64,000 bases of DNA from Nitzschia sp. pyKryTriq1 (Eukaryota > Bacillariophyta > Bacillariophyceae > Bacillariales > Bacillariaceae): assembly GCA_956465555.1 (NCBI GenBank), contig OY101116.1, positions 2,914,001 through 2,978,000 of the forward strand, read 5' to 3'. Of this stretch, positions 23,218-32,400 are shown piece after piece. A model generated the notes under the pieces. It had not been told where the DNA came from, made no database searches, and was given only the letters and a program-made list of their open reading frames with translations. Each line of letters starts with the position of its first letter. The stretch's first letter is position 1. The position numbers were made by a program, and so were the translations under genes.

Positions 23218-24190
23218 TTAATGAACTATTTTAAGACTGAAGTCGACACAAGGGTAACCTTGCGTTAATTTTCCTTGAGACACAATGTCCACATGGGGGC
23301 AAAGGTAATCGGGCATGGTGTCCGTGGTAATCCCCCCACTCGCTTCTACAAGCACGTGAGGGTACTTCGATTTGAAGACCTCTGAGTCCTTTCTCAATCG
23401 CCCCGGCTCAAAATTATCGAACATGACTATGTCTGCTCCAGCCTCCGCGGCTTCGACAGCTTCTTCAAGTGACTGGCATTCCACTTCAATCTTTTGCGAG
23501 AAACCAGCTGCCTTTCTTGCTAGATGTACTGCGTTTTGGATGGAGCCACACGACCAGATATGATTATCCTTCAACATCACCATCTGGCTTAGATCCTGAG
23601 TGAATTATTCGATATGGAAGCATCAGCAATCATTCTTCAGCCTTTGACCCAAGCAATCGCCGTCATGATATCGTACTACTTACCAGACGATGAGTGGCTG
23701 CCCCACCCACCAGCAAGCCGTACTTCTCAACCACGCGGAATCCAGGTGTGGTCTTTCGGGTTCCAGCAACCCATCCGTGCCAACCAAGACCCTTTGCCCT
23801 ATCGGAAGCTTCTCGGGATAGCGTCGCCACTCCAGAACAACGGCTAAGCGTATTGAGAGCTGTTCTTTCGCCGCGAAGGATTTGATGCACAGGGCCGCTC
23901 ACAGTCGCGATGCACACTTTGGAGGTCACATCTTTGTAGTCGCCTTCCACTGCAGTATCTTCATCCCATTCTACCGTGCAACCAAGCATGTCGAAGACTT
24001 TTTGCACAAATGGCTTTCCCGCGAAGACACCGGATGATTTCATCAACAACTGCGCTTTTTTCTCATCACTTCCAACCACGAGCCCGCCGACGTCAAAAGA
24101 TGGCATGTCATCCTGCAGCCAGCCCTCGATGACAGAATCAAGGTTCTGGGGAAGCAGTGTAGAAAAATCAGGCGACCCAGAACTTGACAT
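23218..24190 (-). CDS. Quinolinate phosphoribosyltransferase (nicotinate-nucleotide pyrophosphorylase)
   Basis: Two exons, 24190-23684 and 23595-23218, with an 88-bp phase-0 intron; 294 residues. It converts quinolinate and PRPP to nicotinate mononucleotide, CO2 and PPi in de novo NAD synthesis. Signature blocks: [47 protein letters not shown] joined by the splice to [13 protein letters not shown], then [19 protein letters not shown] and VLVEASGGI. Catalytic and PRPP-binding Arg and Lys residues of these motifs are present. No targeting peptide is seen, so it is probably cytosolic. It is convergent with the CLC gene, only 68 bp between stops. Confidence 0.95.
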
Positions 24191-25018
24191 TATCGCTTAA
24201 AAAATCTATACAACTTGTCAATAGCCTGAACAATCAACTTCCTTTGGTCTCCCTTGAATGAATGAATCAGTGAGTGAGTGAGTGAGTGAAGACAGGGGAG
24301 AGGGAAGCGCGGGGGCAATCATTATTCAACCATCAAGCCGGATGAGAGTGCGACGCGTGACCCATTTCCCCCTGCCGAGAAATAATAATGAGGGCCTGCT
24401 CGACCAGTCGTGGGAGTCGAGTTTGTCCAGGAAAAAAATTTATTTGTACAGTGCAAAGATCGGTTAGGTTCGTAGTCGATCTCAAGTGGAGGTGGACCGG
24501 AATGAACTAACTATCTCTCTAGACTCTATGATATCTACAGTATGTACCGGAACTATCGACAGCCCCAACTCATGCGTCATAAAGCTGCTTCACTTCGGAG
24601 ACGGGAGGCACTCTCAACGACTCCTCCTCCCTGCCTCCTGAACCCTAGCATCCCGTTTTGGAGAGTTCGAGATTCATTGGTCCTGAAATACGTCTTCAGT
24701 TCTTGATACCGGTAGGTAGCCTACATAAATGCTTTAGAGCTTGCGCTCGACGACGATCGCAGTGGACGACTTTGTTATCAGCATCGCCCGTCCAGAACGA
24801 GGACGACACACGAAAGAGCAGCAATACTACAGAAATGGTTCTGATCTACAAATTGTTCAATAATTAAATCGGCGATCCTAAGAGTCCCAATAGCGTGTCA
24901 TACGACCTATCAATGGATCCCGAAAACATTCCAGAGGCCTCCAAGATGGCCTGCCAAGTCGGACAATATCACTCTTGACAGTGAAACATCATCCCAACGC
25001 AAAGTGGTGTTCTAGTAC
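24191..25018. other. Intergenic, no gene seen
   Basis: 828 bp upstream of the quinolinate enzyme gene. It holds simple repeats (TGAA)n and (GTGA)n at about 24254-24290 and a TACCGGTA palindrome at 24707-24714. Confidence 0.5.
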
Positions 25019-25855
25019 CTACTTGAGCGAGGCCTTTCCTGAAAGTCGCACTTTTCGGCCTTTAGCAGCTTCTATCTGCGCAATCATAGCAGCATCAGCT
25101 TGAATTTCGAACACGAAATTTCCCTTACTTGCCATACCGAAAGCTGGAGCACGAGCAGAGGATTTCGAAGAGTACGGTGAGAAAGATTTTCCCGAAGACA
25201 CCCTTCCTCCACTGAGGTTGTCAGTGTAGGTACTCATTCCGGCACCCGTTCCAGCGAACGTGTTGGAAACGGGGAGAGCGTCAGTGTAACTTGGGATACC
25301 AGCTCCACCCATCGAAGAGGGGGCGCGAGGAAGCACATCGAGGTAAGATGTCATACCAGAACCAGTCGGGGCTCCAGAAGTAGCGGCGAGCGACTCCATG
25401 TAGTTACCAGGTGCAATAGGTGCAGACGACGACTTCGCAACAACCGGGGCAGGTGCCGCTGGTGCTGGTGCGGAAGCGACCGGTGCTTTTCCTGGGGACA
25501 AAGCGTCGGTGTAAGAGGCCATTCCCGATCCGGCGTTGCTGGGGGGGGCATTCTTGGGAAGGCTATCGAGGTAAGAAGCCATACCAGCACCACTGGGTGC
25601 TCCAGAAGTGGCGGCTAGAGATTCCATGTAGTTTCCGCTGGAAACAGCCGGTGAACCGTTAGTGAAAAAGAAGTCAGGGGTTTCGGCGGGCTCATCTTTA
25701 GCGCCACTTGTGAAAAAGAATGGAGGCTCTGCTGCAGCGGCTGGGGCAGCAGACGAAACGGCGGGCGCTCTTCCACTACCGATAGACTCCAGGTAAGAAA
25801 GGGAGTGGGCGGGGACAGCGCTCAGAGCAAGGATAGCAGCGACAGTGAATTTCAT
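25019..25855 (-). CDS. Secreted or plastid protein with eight Y-x-(D/E)-x-L repeats
   Basis: Single exon, 278 residues, starting with a clear signal peptide (MKFTVAAILALSAVPAHS). Cleavage would leave Leu-Ser-Tyr, and Leu at +1 is tolerated in some diatom plastid presequences. The mature part is Ala/Pro/Ser/Gly-rich and disordered. Spaced motifs lie at residues 20-25 (SYLESI), 75-80 (NYMESL), 94-99 (SYLDSL), 114-119 (SYTDAL), 151-156 (NYMESL), 170-175 (SYLDVL), 189-194 (SYTDAL) and 209-214 (TYTDNL). Residues 75-119 and 151-194 are a large duplication. Two FFFT motifs lie at 46-49 and 62-65. The last ~35 residues (FVFEIQADAAMIAQIEAAKG...) look folded. It looks like a sticker-and-spacer scaffold; no family name recognised. 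Confidence 0.82.
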   Translation of the reverse strand: MKFTVAAILALSAVPAHSLSYLESIGSGRAPAVSSAAPAAAAEPPFFFTSGAKDEPAETPDFFFTNGSPAVSSGNYMESLAATSGAPSGAGMASYLDSLPKNAPPSNAGSGMASYTDALSPGKAPVASAPAPAAPAPVVAKSSSAPIAPGNYMESLAATSGAPTGSGMTSYLDVLPRAPSSMGGAGIPSYTDALPVSNTFAGTGAGMSTYTDNLSGGRVSSGKSFSPYSSKSSARAPAFGMASKGNFVFEIQADAAMIAQIEAAKGRKVRLSGKASLK

Positions 25856-27286
25856 TTTGAAGTATATATATTAACCTGCTGTAGGAGGAGAGTTGCTATC
25901 AAAGTAATGCAATAGTGGTGGGCCGATGATGGTGGCGACGATGGGCGATGGATTCTCGTTTCATTGAGGGACATCCAAACGAAAACATCAGACGCATGTG
26001 CCTCCTCGAGAGATGACGCGAAACGCGACATGCGATACGAAGGCAGCGAGCGAGATCTGTGTGGCGGCGCACAGAGCGATTTCGAGATTTTACGTTCACT
26101 GACGTACACGCCGATGAATGACAAACGTCAAAATCTGGAAGCAGCTGATAGGCTAACAAATTCACGGACATGAGAAGAGATAAGTAAAGGGCTTCTCTGT
26201 TGACCAAGTTCAGCCAATCCAAACGGAGTGACACCCAATGATTAACGCCATTTAGCGGAAATGAGAGAAAAGGCAACTAGAGATATGTATGGTAAAAGGT
26301 TGATTGTGAACATTGAAGAATAGGTACCCAAATACATATGTAGAAGTTTTTTGAGCGATCGCGGGCGAGCGAGCTAGCCGAGCAAGCAAGAATAAGCGGC
26401 AAGCACCAAGATCGCTCGTCGGATGTTGGTGAGGATAGATTCATTCAATAGAAGAAGAAGGAGATGATGATGATGATGATTCGATTGTTGATAGTCTGTA
26501 CCGGTACAGTACGTACTTGTACCGGTAGCTACTCTAGTAGATTAGTGATGATTCCCGTGCGTGGTTCGATCATTGATGATCGATGATGTCCTCCTGCTAC
26601 AGTAGTACGCACTTCTGTTGTACATTACTGTACTCGTACTACCGTATCCATTAGGATACTACCCTCCTGCATGCACTACTGAACTACTATTACTCGTATC
26701 TCCAGAACAGCTAACGGGCAACTACGACTCTAGAGTAGTAGTAGTACATCTAGCTACTACTGGTAGTCCTCCCCATGTAGTAGAGGAGTACAGGTACTAT
26801 ATCATCCTCATGTAGAGTACAGGTAGTGTGAACAACAAGCAGAAGAAAAGACGTGGTGCACTGTCAAATTTATAAACCACCTTGTTCTTGAGTGACGGTC
26901 GAGAGGGTGCCGTCAGCTGGGTCTCGTCGTGGTTCTTTGTTCTACTGTCGTCGAGCGTCAAGATAGTAGCTACAACTAGATTAGACAGTGCACTTTTTCG
27001 CTGCTTTAGTACGATATTGTACTCTAGAGCTAGTAGCGAGGCGGCAAAAAATCAAAGGAGAAGCACCAGTGCAGTAGTACGTACCACGCTACTCATAAAA
27101 CTGCCATTGCTACTCAAGAACAGAGTAGTCTACATCTGTTGGACATCGCAAAGTACTATATCGGTATATATGGCGCTAAACAATCAAAAGTGGAAAATTT
27201 CCCTTCATCTCCTCTATCATGATAATATTCTTGCTAGTACTAGTACTATTTTTCTTCAAAAGAATCACCTCTCGTCCTCACTCTGT
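25856..27286. other. Gene-poor 1.4-kb stretch
   Basis: No supported gene. It contains a (GAA)/(GAT) simple repeat at about 26450-26481, TACCGGTA at 26499-26506 and 26520-26527, and many short TAGTAG/GTAC-type motifs to about 26820. A frame at about 26882-27298 begins with TTG and is not supported. Confidence 0.55.
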
Positions 27287-27776
27287 TCACTGGGGTAAGT
27301 ATCGATAATCATCTCCCGTGGAAGCTTGCGCATTGGTATATTGTGGGATATTGTTATCAGAAATCGGGACATTGTTGACGGCGAACAATCTCGTGCTTTG
27401 CATTGAATCTCTCCAATATTCCCTTGAAAAATCTTGCCTGGCTTGAATGATCTGGGGTGATGCCACGGGGCAATAAGCTGGGACAGCATCGATATTGGTA
27501 TCAATTTCTTCTGAAATCTGGACACTCTGATCATTCTGATCCTCTCCTTCCTCCTCTACTTTTGAACCAAAAATTCGTCCCCACAAGTCCACCGATGCCC
27601 ACGAATACGGAGCTGTCTAAAAAAGAATTCTGAATGTCAGAGGACACGACGACGTACATTCTGTATTCAAATTCATAAAAAAGATTCACAAAAAACCTCC
27701 AACCAAACAACTTACTCGAATTATCACTCCTCGACTTGCGAGCGTTTCGAAAAGGGACAGAACCTTGGTTGCCATG
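27287..27776 (-). CDS. Small unknown protein
   Basis: Two exons, 27776-27716 and 27612-27287, with a 103-bp phase-1 intron (gtaagt...acag); 128 residues. It starts MATKVLSLFETLASRGVII and continues TPYSWASVDLWGRIFGSK. The hydrophobic/basic N-terminus could be a mitochondrial or membrane-associated segment. The rest is acidic and polar (VEEEGEDQNDQ, then YCPVASPQIIQARQDFSREYWRD). I recognise no family. The splice closes in frame, which supports the model, but no motif confirms it. The start codon is about 195 bp from the first copy of the 290-bp direct repeat, which may lie in its promoter. Confidence 0.5.
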
Positions 27777-27969
27777 GTTGATTATTGAGCTGACAGCAGT
27801 GTTGAAATCTGTCTTGTGATAACATTATGAAATAGGACCACAAGATGATATTATCATTGCGTGATTGTTGCGGGCTACTCCGAGTAAAAAAATAGTGCGG
27901 GCTGCCACTACGTACTGTACCTGCTACCACCGACCGAGCCACATGTCTTCTCTGATCATCATCTCCCAT

Positions 27970-28259
27970 TGCAGTGTCCTGTCGACGTCATCGGTCCGTC
28001 CGTCCCTCCCTCGACGTCATCCTGACACTGCGTGACGTCATAGCGTTCCTACTAGTCGTGACACCTCCGTCAATGACTACTGCATTTCATCTAGAGGCGA
28101 TCCCTCCTTCACAAACTTCACAAGACATCCAAGATCGCCATCACCACTACATTTATGATAAGTCGTTCGTGCCCCTGACACTTCACGACTACCTTACGAT
28201 TACAAAAGATTCATCTCTCAAAACAACCCAGAAAAATAGTCTCACTTCTTTTAATTTCA
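27970..28259. repeat. 290-bp direct repeat, copy 1
   Basis: Identical by eye to 28361-28650 over 290 bp, offset 391 bp. It begins tgcagtgtcctg and ends tttaatttca. The first 75 bp hold three bZIP-type cores: ACGTCA at 27985 and 28014 and the full CRE palindrome TGACGTCA at 28033. Arms GCAGTGTC (27971-27978) and GACACTGC (28024-28031) form an inverted repeat around the first two. Confidence 0.95.
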
Positions 28260-28360
28260 ATGTCAACGGCACCGTCACTATTCAACGCAACGCCCATGTT
28301 TTTCCGCGCATTAACATCCGGCGCGTCAAGCCTTACCTTCATTAATCTTTGGAGGCAGGA

Positions 28361-28650
28361 TGCAGTGTCCTGTCGACGTCATCGGTCCGTCCGTCCCTCC
28401 CTCGACGTCATCCTGACACTGCGTGACGTCATAGCGTTCCTACTAGTCGTGACACCTCCGTCAATGACTACTGCATTTCATCTAGAGGCGATCCCTCCTT
28501 CACAAACTTCACAAGACATCCAAGATCGCCATCACCACTACATTTATGATAAGTCGTTCGTGCCCCTGACACTTCACGACTACCTTACGATTACAAAAGA
28601 TTCATCTCTCAAAACAACCCAGAAAAATAGTCTCACTTCTTTTAATTTCA
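28361..28650. repeat. 290-bp direct repeat, copy 2
   Basis: Same sequence as copy 1, separated from it by a 101-bp unique spacer (28260-28360). The CRE-type motifs lie at 28376, 28405 and 28424. The reading frame stays open in both copies, with no ATG before MTTAFHLEAI, so coding is unproven. The 506 bp after it, up to the kinase start, hold TACCGGTA at 28714-28721 and 28956-28963 and no gene. Confidence 0.95.
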
Positions 28651-29156
28651 TCTACTTTAAATCACGAATTGAATCCCGTAACTACGAGTCGTTGCACCCA
28701 TGCATCATCTACATACCGGTATCTCATGCCTTGTCAGTCGTGCGCAGCGCGTCGTCGGTCGTCGGGGCTCGGGCGCGCGCTTCCAAAAATTATTTGTGTT
28801 GCGTTCGGAGTAGTCAAAAAGGTGAGTCTTGCATCATCCGGCTAGGTCCGTCACCTGTTTCCCGCGCAAAAACAGAGATCCGTTGAAGAAGAAGCGGTCA
28901 TGACGACGAAGCAAAATGCGCTGTGCCTGTGCGGTTGTACGAGTATCATAGTCCGTACCGGTACTATTGGCTTACTATGGTATTGGTACATTATTTACCT
29001 GAAAAAATCCACGGCCGCAAACAAACCCGCGGTGGGTGGTGGGTGCCGTATTACGATCGACCGATGTAAAGCGAAGAGCATCATTCAAGGCACAAATAAA
29101 AAGGCAGGGATTTAGAGGACTTCATCGCTTGATTTAGACAAGACAAGATACCCAAC

Positions 29157-30216
29157 ATGTCCTCCTCCGACGAGAAAGCCAAGAAGAAGAAAGAAGAGGA
29201 TGATGAGCCTCCGCTGGAGGGCTACGAGCGGTACGTTTAGCTAACGTCTTTGGACACGCAGAAGATATACAGGTGCTCGCCATGCATCGAAAGATTCCAC
29301 GTCTCACGATCTTTATTTGTTCAGTACTGAGATGATCGGTCAAGGGGCGTACGGCATCGTGTACAAGGGGACGAAAGAAGATACGGGCGACACTGTTGCG
29401 ATCAAACGAATTCCGTTCGCAGACTCGACACCGGAGGGAGGAGTGCCGTGCAATGTGATCCGAGAAATTTCCTTGTTGCGAGAATTGGACCACCCAAACG
29501 TTGTGAAATTGTTTGATATTATTCAAGCACACCCAGGTGGATTGTACCTAGTTTTTGAATTTGTGGCTCACGATCTAAAGACATTCATGGATCAGCACCA
29601 GACGAGTGATGATATTTCAGATCGAGTGGGGTTGCCACAAGATACGGTGAAGAGTTTCTTGCGACAGATCATTGCCGGTGTGGGGTGCTGCCATACTTAT
29701 CGCATTTTGCACCGTGATTTGAAGCCTCACAACCTTTTGATCACCGGTGATGGAAAGCATGTTAAACTGGCTGACTTTGGGCTTGCTCGATTATCTGCCA
29801 TTCCGAATGGACCATATACCTTTGAGGTGGTGACTCTGTGGTATCGAGCACCAGAACTGCTGCTTGGCGCAAATCGTTATTCTACATCAGTCGATGTGTG
29901 GAGTATTGGGTGTATCTTTGCGGAAATGGCCACCGGTATGCCACTCTTCCCCGGACGATCTGATATCGATCAGATCTTCAAAATCTTTCAACGCAAAGGA
30001 ACGCCTACCGCGGACATTTGGCCGGCGGTTACGCGACTTCCTCACTACAATGCCGAGTTCCCGCAGTGGCGAGAACGACTAATTACGGAGCACGTTCCAC
30101 TAAGTGCGCTTGGAAGCAACAACGCTGTCGATTTGCTCAATAAATTGCTCATGTACGATCCTGATCGAAGAATTGCTTGCAAAACTGCCATGCAACATCC
30201 CTACTTTTTCGAATAA
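29157..30216 (+). CDS. Cyclin-dependent kinase with PCNVIRE helix
   Basis: Two exons, 29157-29230 and 29325-30216, with a 94-bp phase-2 intron; 321 residues. A short Lys/Glu-rich N-terminus (residues 5-20) precedes a complete kinase domain. The Gly loop is GQGAYGIVYKG, with Tyr at the inhibitory position and Ala where Thr14 is usual; the catalytic Lys is in VAIKRI. The cyclin-binding helix reads PCNVIRE (66-72) instead of PSTAIRE. Then HRDLKPHNLL, the DFG motif in LADFGLARL, the activating Thr in YTFEVVTLWYRAPE, and SVDVWSIGCIFAEM with the CDK GRSDIDQIFKIF block. It acts with a cyclin in cell cycle or transcription control; the subclass is unclear. Confidence 0.93.
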
Positions 30217-30313
30217 TCACAAACTTGTCCCAAACGACGTTTACCTACTATTAGAGAATATTTTTACTATAAGAAGTGTCTTGCCTACTACTCACATACG
30301 GTATTAGTAATCC

Positions 30314-31582
30314 TTAGTCTTCCTTCTTGATCGGTGGTCCAGTCTGGATCCTTCCAAAGACGCAAGGAACCAAAATGGCACAATGCGCCACTTGCAATAC
30401 AAGTGACGAAACGGGAGTTGCTGGAAATGTCAAAAAGGCAAACTCCACCGCACCCAACAAAAGCAACCGAAGCCACAACGGATAGGGCGTTTCCCGCCAA
30501 AGGAGAAAGGGCAAGGCCGAAATGTACCATGCCAGAAACTGATAATGTAGTGTGCGTGCGCAGCAAATACCAATAAAGTTCGTCACAAACAATGTCGAGA
30601 GAATATGTTCGGGAGTCAGCAATCGTTTGGATTTGTACAATCGGAAAGTATAGACCCCAAGTAAACCCAGATGTGAAAGCAGGAGAAAGATTGCCCACTG
30701 CTTGGAGAGGAACCATTCTTCTGGCAAAAATTTTAAATTAACCGTCCACTTGAAAAAGAACTGACGATCGAGTTCAAAAGCCTTGCGGAGATAGGACACT
30801 GGATGCCGAAGCAAAAAGGGTGCACCCAAAACTAGTTGTGTGACTCCACAAATAGCCAGGCGAGGAATTGTCATCGCTGGAGATGCTTGTATCAAAAGAT
30901 ACAACAGACCCGGCGCAAACAATAGAACATTCATCTTAAGCGATACGGCAACTGAAAACAAAAAACATCCGATGTTCCACTTCTTGTTCATAAAGCACCA
31001 GAACGATAGATAAGCTACCAGCATGGTGGGACCATCATTGAATAGCCGAAGCAGGAAAATGGAGTGAAATCTCTTGGACAGGCACAAACATCCCATCGCA
31101 ATCCGAAACGACCAGACTTGATGGCTAGCCTGAATAGAACTTCCTTTCGAGGAGGAGGATTCTCGTATCTGTCGAAGGATCATCGTGTACAAGACCATCA
31201 CAGTTGCTTGCGTTGCCACGTAGAAACCTAAAAATACGATTTGAGCTCGGGGTATTTCTCGACCTGTCCACCACTGAAGAAATCCAAACAAATAAAGAAA
31301 TCCAGCAGGGTAGACCAGGGGGCCTGTATTGCCGTAGATTTTGCGGTAGTCATACTCGCCATCCATCCAAAAATCGACCTCTTCCATGTACGCAATCCAA
31401 TCGATTTCCGTGTAGGGCACCTTGAGGATAATCAGCGACCCCAGTGCAAATTCAACCAATAACAGCGACGCGATGAACGCATAGTCCCATTTCGATTGCG
31501 CCAAGTAGACGTATAGTCTTTCGAGCGACCGAAACCAGGTCGTCGACGACGACTCGCTGCTTTGACTATCGCTCTGAGCCAT
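30314..31582 (-). CDS. ALG3: ALG3, Dol-P-Man:Man5GlcNAc2-PP-Dol alpha-1,3-mannosyltransferase
   Basis: Single exon, 422 residues from the ATG at 31582. ALG3 adds the first luminal mannose to the dolichol-linked oligosaccharide in the ER, for N-glycosylation. The diagnostic N-terminal block is present: PYTEIDWIAYMEEVDFW, GEYDYRKIYGNTGPLVYPAG. It has about ten hydrophobic segments and other family motifs such as RLFNDGPTMLVAYLSFW, FSVAVSLKMNVLLFAPGLL, LRKAFELDRQFFFKWTVNLKFL and CARTLHYQFLAWY. A C-terminal KKED tail (IKKED) resembles a dilysine ER-retrieval signal. It is convergent with the kinase gene (about 100 bp between stops). Confidence 0.95.
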   Translation of the reverse strand: MAQSDSQSSESSSTTWFRSLERLYVYLAQSKWDYAFIASLLLVEFALGSLIILKVPYTEIDWIAYMEEVDFWMDGEYDYRKIYGNTGPLVYPAGFLYLFGFLQWWTGREIPRAQIVFLGFYVATQATVMVLYTMILRQIRESSSSKGSSIQASHQVWSFRIAMGCLCLSKRFHSIFLLRLFNDGPTMLVAYLSFWCFMNKKWNIGCFLFSVAVSLKMNVLLFAPGLLYLLIQASPAMTIPRLAICGVTQLVLGAPFLLRHPVSYLRKAFELDRQFFFKWTVNLKFLPEEWFLSKQWAIFLLLSHLGLLGVYTFRLYKSKRLLTPEHILSTLFVTNFIGICCARTLHYQFLAWYISALPFLLWRETPYPLWLRLLLLGAVEFAFLTFPATPVSSLVLQVAHCAILVPCVFGRIQTGPPIKKED

Positions 31583-31911
31583 GATCAATCTTTGACTTTC
31601 CTGTCTTCAGCATTTTTATTATAACTCCTCCGATGTTGCTCTTTGCGTCGTCGTCTTTGGTCGTTGACTGTTGTCGACTGCTCGTTGCTCGTTGTGTGTT
31701 CTTGTCTTTTTGCTTTTTGCTCGCCGAAGCCTGCTGGATCGATCGCGCGGGCGGCCCGCGCGGGCGTCTTTATAAATAATAATTGTGAATTTCTACCGAG
31801 CTCCTCGTACGTACAATAGCGATCACCTTAATATTTATTCGATAAATACTAGAGAGAGAGCGAGAGAGAGAGTAGGCTACTACCACTACTCACTCTACTC
31901 TCTACCGTACC

Positions 31912-31945
<34 letters not shown>

Positions 31946-32400
31946 CGATGATTCTTCAATCACCTTCAAAATATTTATTTCTACTACGAACCAGTTGTTG
32001 TTGGTCAGTGGATGGAGTTTACGAGAACCAGTACTTGTACTCTTACCGGTAGGCATGCATGCAGCATGCATGTATAATATGTATGCAGCAGGAGATGGGT
32101 GGGAGGGAAACGAATTATGCCCCAACAATTAATGGTCATAAATAAAACGTGCCTCATACGAAGTATTAATACCACTATCCACTGGTCAACACGAAACGAA
32201 TCATCGACCCGGAACTTCGCTACCGGTAATCGTGCTTTTGGTGGGAGTAGTATTTTTAGCGAAGCAAAGCGGAATAATCTTGTCAAATCTAATCTGACCA
32301 ACAAATGTGTTTGCTTAAAAAAGTTTTGATGGAAGTGCTCACAAATCGAAACAATTGTTGACAACGGATCACATTGCTTTGAGGCTCGAGACGCTGGATC
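31583..32400. other. Divergent upstream region of ALG3 and the ferric reductase gene
   Basis: It contains (GA)n tracts at about 31850-31872 and 31914-31942 and TACCGGTA at 32044-32051 and 32221-32228. A GC-rich palindromic patch (gcgcgggcggcccgcgcg) is near 31744-31763. No gene seen. Confidence 0.6.

Noticed and set aside
26882-27298. 138-codon frame in the gene-poor stretch
   Set aside because: Begins with TTG, low-quality composition, overlaps the 3' end of the small minus-strand gene.
28260-28886. Frame of about 208 codons through the second copy of the direct repeat
   Set aside because: It inherits its openness from the repeat and changes character after it. No domain; the stretch between repeat and CDK has no coding features.
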